Assembly: GCA_964643255.1 (NCBI GenBank)
Contig: CAZXSM010000001.1
Span: 14,055 to 78,054 of the forward strand
DNA length: 64,000 bases
From: JAAYRG01 sp964643255
GTDB lineage: Bacteria; Bacillota; Clostridia; Lachnospirales; Lachnospiraceae
Reading direction: 5' to 3'
A program made the translations under genes and the position numbers. Of this stretch, positions 60,669 through 64,000 are shown in pieces (the first letter of the stretch is position 1; each line of letters begins with the position of its first letter). Under the pieces are notes generated by a model. That model saw nothing but the letters and a program-made list of their open reading frames with translations. It was not told where the DNA came from and ran no database searches.

Positions 60669-61175
60669 TTAATCACCTAAATATTCTGTCATATCTCCAG
60701 TGCCTCTTTCAAGACCACTTACTCCTGTTCTAACAAATTCTTTAACAGTATAATCATCTAACAATTTGATAAATGCATCAATCTTTGCTTCATTACCTGT
60801 TAGTTCAATAACCATAGAATCCATTGAAACATCAATAATCTTAGCACGGAAAATATCTGCAAGAGCTAAAATGTTTTGTCTATTATTCTTGTCTGCGGCT
60901 ACTTTTACCAAAATAAGTTCTCTTGTTACAGACTTACCTGGTTCCAATTCAAATATTTCTCTAACATCCTCAAGTTTATCTAGTTGCTTCTTGATTTGGT
61001 CAATGATTTTATTATCACCTTTAACAACAACTGTCATTCTAGAAATCTTAGGATCTTGGGTCTCTCCAACTGTTAAGCTTGAAATATTATAACCTCTTCT
61101 ACTAAATAATCCAGATACTCTACTAAGAACACCAGCTGTATTGTCAACTAAAATAGATAAAACAACTTTTTTCAT
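60669..61175 (-). CDS. ilvN: Acetolactate synthase, small regulatory subunit
   Basis: The regulatory subunit that confers valine feedback on IlvB. The 168 residues have an N-terminal ACT domain (LVDNTAGVLSRVSGLFSRRG near 10-29, then YNISSLTVGETQD) and a C-terminal domain (RELILVKVAADKN near 85, GNEAKIDAFIKLL near 126-138). GTGAGGTGATTGT precedes the ATG. It leads ilvN-ilvC, while its catalytic partner ilvB lies some 51 kb away with ilvD. The symbol ilvH is also in use for this subunit. Confidence 0.95.
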   Translation of the reverse strand: MKKVVLSILVDNTAGVLSRVSGLFSRRGYNISSLTVGETQDPKISRMTVVVKGDNKIIDQIKKQLDKLEDVREIFELEPGKSVTRELILVKVAADKNNRQNILALADIFRAKIIDVSMDSMVIELTGNEAKIDAFIKLLDDYTVKEFVRTGVSGLERGTGDMTEYLGD

Positions 61176-61312
61176 ACAATCACCTCACAGATATATGTTG
61201 TGTATACAATGTTTCCTGACCTTATCCACATAAAAATAAACAATCTAATAATAAATGTACATTTGTTTACAGTTTAAAATTATATTATTTCTTCACAGTA
61301 TTTTATATAAGA

Positions 61313-61350
61313 TAAACAGCTAATATAATTAAATTTATATTAGCTGTTTA
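61313..61350 (-). terminator. Stem-loop terminator after htrA
   Basis: A perfect 16-bp stem, TAAACAGCTAATATAA (61313-61328) with its complement at 61335-61350, has a 6-base loop and lies about 105 bp past the htrA stop on the minus strand. The T tract after it is poor (TCTTATATAAAAT), so it may act in RNA stability instead. The remaining 280 bp before ilvN show no gene or T-box. Confidence 0.55.
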
Positions 61351-61455
61351 ATGCATTAAACTGTAACAATAATTGTAACAATAGGCTAATAAATTGTCAA
61401 CTAAAATATAATTATTACAGTTTCAATATTCCTTTATCATTTTTTATCTTATGGT

Positions 61456-62610
61456 TTATTTTCTATCTCCAAATACAATGTCCAATGTTCTCTCTACATA
61501 TTCACCTTTAACTAATGAACTAACTGTGATTGTACCTTCAGAACTAGACTCTGTATATGATAATACATCTTGTAAATCTTGTTGAGACTCAACTGGTATG
61601 CTATTGATTGCAGTTATAATATCTCCTACCTTAACACCAGCCTGATCAGCTGCTGACCCTTCTTCTACTTCATACACATATACTCCAATGGGCATATTAA
61701 AACCTTTAGAATACATTTGAGTAACATCTTTAGTCGCAATACCTAAATATGCTTGATTACCTTCACTAACTATTTCTCTATTAATTAATTGATTTAATAA
61801 ATCTAACACCTCAGATATTGGAATTGCATATCCTATACCTTCAACATTTTGACCAATCAGTTTCATCGTGTTGATACCTATTACTTCTCCTCTAGCACTA
61901 AGAAGGGCACCACCACTATTACCTGGGTTGATAGCCGCATCTGTTTGGATAAGTTCCATTCCTTTTCCTTCAACGTCTACCTCTCTATTGATTGCACTAA
62001 TATATCCAACAGTCACTGACTGTCCGTAGCCTAAAGCATTACCGATAGCTATAACCATATCCCCTAATTGAACATTATCAGAGTTACCTATAGTCGCTAT
62101 CTTAATATCTTCTTTAGTTTCCTGGGATAGATCAGCTAAATTAACACAGACTACCGCAACATCTACAACAGAATTACTACCACGAAGATTTCCTTCCGCC
62201 ACAGAGCCATCATTAAAAACAATCTCAATTCTTGATGCTTCATCAATAACATGGTGGTTAGTTACTATTAATAATTCCCTTTTATTCTGTCCAATAATAA
62301 ATCCAGATCCACTACCCTCAGCTTCTTGACTATACTGTCTGCCAAAAAAGTCAGTAACCGTATCCGTAACAGTTGAATTTATGGCAACAACAGAAGGCAT
62401 AACATTATCAACAATATCAGAAACATCATTATCTATAACTTTATTATCCGTATTAATAATAGAGGAATCAGCAGAGTTCTCATCATTCTCCATAAACTCT
62501 TCATCTTTTATACCATCTTCCTTATTAATATATCTATAAGCTTGATAAATTCCACTAGCCAGTAATCCAACAATAATAGCCAACAAAATAAACTTAACAA
62601 CCTTCTTCAT
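61456..62610 (-). CDS. Membrane-anchored HtrA/DegP-type serine protease
   Basis: A 384-residue envelope quality-control protease. An N-terminal membrane anchor (about 5-25) is followed by an acidic, low-complexity linker (30-60), a trypsin-like domain, and one PDZ domain (about 270-375, with GVKVGDIITAINSIPV). The triad is complete: His120 in IVTNHHVID, Asp150 in NSVVDVAVV and Ser232 in INPGNSGGALL. The start is the ATG at 62610, 8 bases after AAGGGAG; the TTG two codons earlier is too close to that site. It stands alone between pheA and ilvN and matches the YyxA/HtrA-like proteins of Firmicutes. Confidence 0.94.
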   Translation of the reverse strand: MKKVVKFILLAIIVGLLASGIYQAYRYINKEDGIKDEEFMENDENSADSSIINTDNKVIDNDVSDIVDNVMPSVVAINSTVTDTVTDFFGRQYSQEAEGSGSGFIIGQNKRELLIVTNHHVIDEASRIEIVFNDGSVAEGNLRGSNSVVDVAVVCVNLADLSQETKEDIKIATIGNSDNVQLGDMVIAIGNALGYGQSVTVGYISAINREVDVEGKGMELIQTDAAINPGNSGGALLSARGEVIGINTMKLIGQNVEGIGYAIPISEVLDLLNQLINREIVSEGNQAYLGIATKDVTQMYSKGFNMPIGVYVYEVEEGSAADQAGVKVGDIITAINSIPVESQQDLQDVLSYTESSSEGTITVSSLVKGEYVERTLDIVFGDRK

Positions 62611-62791
62611 ATACAAGACTCCCTTCCGTAATTATTTATATCTAATTGTTAACTATAGTCTTAAATTAACCGATATTTTAATATTATTCTATCTATTCTT
62701 TTTATCTACCATTAATAATAACAAAGAATTATGTCTACTTTGTGATTATTATTTAAAATTTGTGTGTTGTATATTAAGAAAGTCAAGTAAA

Positions 62792-63919
62792 TTAATAATT
62801 ACCAAGTACTCTGAAGTTGTTTGTTTCTTTCTCCATTCCTAAAATTGCATTTTTAACCCCTGAGTCTTTCAGATTACCTACAAAATCAACAAAGAACTTA
62901 TATTCAAAATTTCTATTCCCTATTGGTCTAGATTCAATATTTGTCATGTTTAAATTGTTGTAGGATATATGAGAAAGTATGTCATATAAACTACCACTTT
63001 CGTGGGGTAGCTCAAAACAAACACTAATCTTATTACCATTTCCAATATATTCTTTCTTATTTGATATAATAATAAACCTAGTTGAGTTTACATTGTTATT
63101 ATTGATATCACTAGCTAAAACCTTTAAATTATAGTTTTTAGCAGCATTTAAACTAGCTATGGCCCCTTGATGTATATCACCATCTTCTAGTACCTTCTTA
63201 GCTCCATAAGAAGTACTAAAACACTGGACCTGTTTTATGTTTTTGTGTTTATCCAAAAATAAAGATGATTGCTGCAAGGCTTGTGGATGGGAGTAAACTC
63301 TAGTAATATCAGAAATCTTAGAATCAGGCAAGCCAAGTAGGGCATGGTCAATTTTCACTACATGATCTTTAACTATATAATTATCAAATTGAACTAACAG
63401 ATCATATATATCTCCAATTCCACCAGTTGATGTGTTTTCTATTGGTAAAACACCATAATCAGCTTCCTTATTATTTATTTTTTTCATAATACCTTTAAAT
63501 GTAGACTCTTGAATTGCAATAACCTTGCTACCAAAGCATTCATTCATAGCCTGTTCTGTATAAGAACCCTTTTCACCAAAATAAACTACCCTTGTATTAT
63601 CATCCTTTTTTAGTTCTTTTATTTCGTCGAATATTGCTTCATTTGGGTCATTAGGTATTTTACTATATTGTAACTTTCTACTAGATGCCATGATTTGTTT
63701 AAATAACTCTTTAATACCTTGTTGATTAAATTCATTATCTGTTAAAGATGTTAAGGTTTTTATTTTTTCTTTTTCCCTTGATACGTCTAATACAGGCTTA
63801 CCAGTAGCAATCTTATAGTCAGCCACATCTTCTACTATACCCATACGTTCCTCAAACAAGGAAACTATTTGTTTATCTATAATATCAATTTTTTCTCTAA
63901 TCTTTTGTAAATCCTTCAT
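62792..63919 (-). CDS. pheA: Bifunctional chorismate mutase / prephenate dehydratase (P-protein)
   Basis: It converts chorismate to prephenate and on to phenylpyruvate. Residues 1-90 are an AroQ-type helical chorismate mutase (KIREKIDIIDKQIVSLFEER near 6-25). About 108-285 are the prephenate dehydratase domain (YFGEKGSYTEQAM, then GVLPIENTSTGGIGDIYDLL and CFSTSYGAKKVL). About 295-375 form the ACT domain for phenylalanine feedback, with the motif NIESRPIGNRNFEYKFFVDF. Bifunctional P-proteins are common in Clostridia but less so in Bacillus. It stands alone; 81 bp of upstream sequence reach the window edge. Confidence 0.95.
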   Translation of the reverse strand: MKDLQKIREKIDIIDKQIVSLFEERMGIVEDVADYKIATGKPVLDVSREKEKIKTLTSLTDNEFNQQGIKELFKQIMASSRKLQYSKIPNDPNEAIFDEIKELKKDDNTRVVYFGEKGSYTEQAMNECFGSKVIAIQESTFKGIMKKINNKEADYGVLPIENTSTGGIGDIYDLLVQFDNYIVKDHVVKIDHALLGLPDSKISDITRVYSHPQALQQSSLFLDKHKNIKQVQCFSTSYGAKKVLEDGDIHQGAIASLNAAKNYNLKVLASDINNNNVNSTRFIIISNKKEYIGNGNKISVCFELPHESGSLYDILSHISYNNLNMTNIESRPIGNRNFEYKFFVDFVGNLKDSGVKNAILGMEKETNNFRVLGNY

Positions 63920-64000
63920 AGTCTCATTCCTTTTCTTTACTCTTATATCATTTTAATATGCTACATTTAACTACTTTTATTTATCTATTGTTACATAATT

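Noticed and set aside
1..64000. Prophage, insertion sequence, transposase, integrase, tRNA or rRNA genes
   Set aside because: None was found; apart from the barnase-barstar locus the window is core metabolic and sporulation DNA.

Overview
The window is a stretch of chromosome from a low-GC, endospore-forming Firmicute of the class Clostridia. The complete spoIIIAA-AH operon, spoIVB and spo0A, the shared order of the spoIIIA-nusB-xseA/B-ispA-dxs-tlyA-nadK-argR-recN-spoIVB-spo0A block, a type III glutamine synthetase and the DUF1015-SerA-SerC cluster all point there. The genus cannot be fixed from the sequence alone. Two N runs (10 N at 6597-6606, 100 N at 26688-26787) show a draft scaffold. 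Each lies inside a real gene (serC and a barnase-like gene), and in neither case does the N count preserve the reading frame.

Layout. 1-2.5 kb: 5' part of a type III glutamine synthetase gene and a DUF624 membrane protein. 2.7-3.8 kb: azlCD amino-acid exporter, with a good promoter. 3.8-7.4 kb: serC-serA-DUF1015 operon behind a consensus promoter and an operator-like inverted repeat. 7.6-11 kb: ilvD-ilvB. 11.4-13.7 kb: efp, then yqeG-aroK-aroQ. 13.8-14.5 kb: class-I amidotransferase-like hydrolase. 14.6-16.7 kb: a divergent EF-G paralogue. 17-19.4 kb: tyrA-aroA. 19.5-22 kb: feoAB. 22.3-23.1 kb: a tandem AbrB/MraZ-like protein followed by a CarD-like regulator. 23.2-25.9 kb: rnr-smpB. 26-27 kb: a lipoprotein barnase with its barstar. 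27.2-32.3 kb: gap-pgk-tpiA-gpmI-secG. 32.7-52.6 kb: the conserved sporulation, isoprenoid and recombination block, with uppP and yebC between recN and argR. 52.8 kb: aroE. 53.7-56.6 kb: leuBCD, divergent from a LysR regulator. 58.2-59.5 kb: a secreted SH3/Apf-like wall protein. 59.6-61.2 kb: ilvN-ilvC. 61.5-63.9 kb: HtrA-type protease and pheA.

How it works together. Most genes are core metabolism: branched-chain amino acids (ilvB, ilvN, ilvC, ilvD, leuBCD, azlCD), serine, aromatic amino acids (aroQ, aroK, aroE, aroA, tyrA, pheA), lower glycolysis, the DXP isoprenoid entry and the SpoIIIA-SpoIIQ channel with the SpoIVB checkpoint protease. The most accessory-looking locus is the barnase/barstar pair between secG and rnr. 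It encodes a predicted surface-anchored guanyl-type RNase with all the barnase catalytic residues, a linker built from a 15-bp minisatellite (TEDTK repeats) that collapsed in the assembly, and a cytoplasmic barstar translated 2 bp downstream. Next to it is a hairpin-forming repeat with partial relatives elsewhere in the window. Other items of interest are an EF-G paralogue with altered G3 and G4 motifs, operator-like repeats at the serC and gap promoters, and a very acidic insert in SpoIIIAH.
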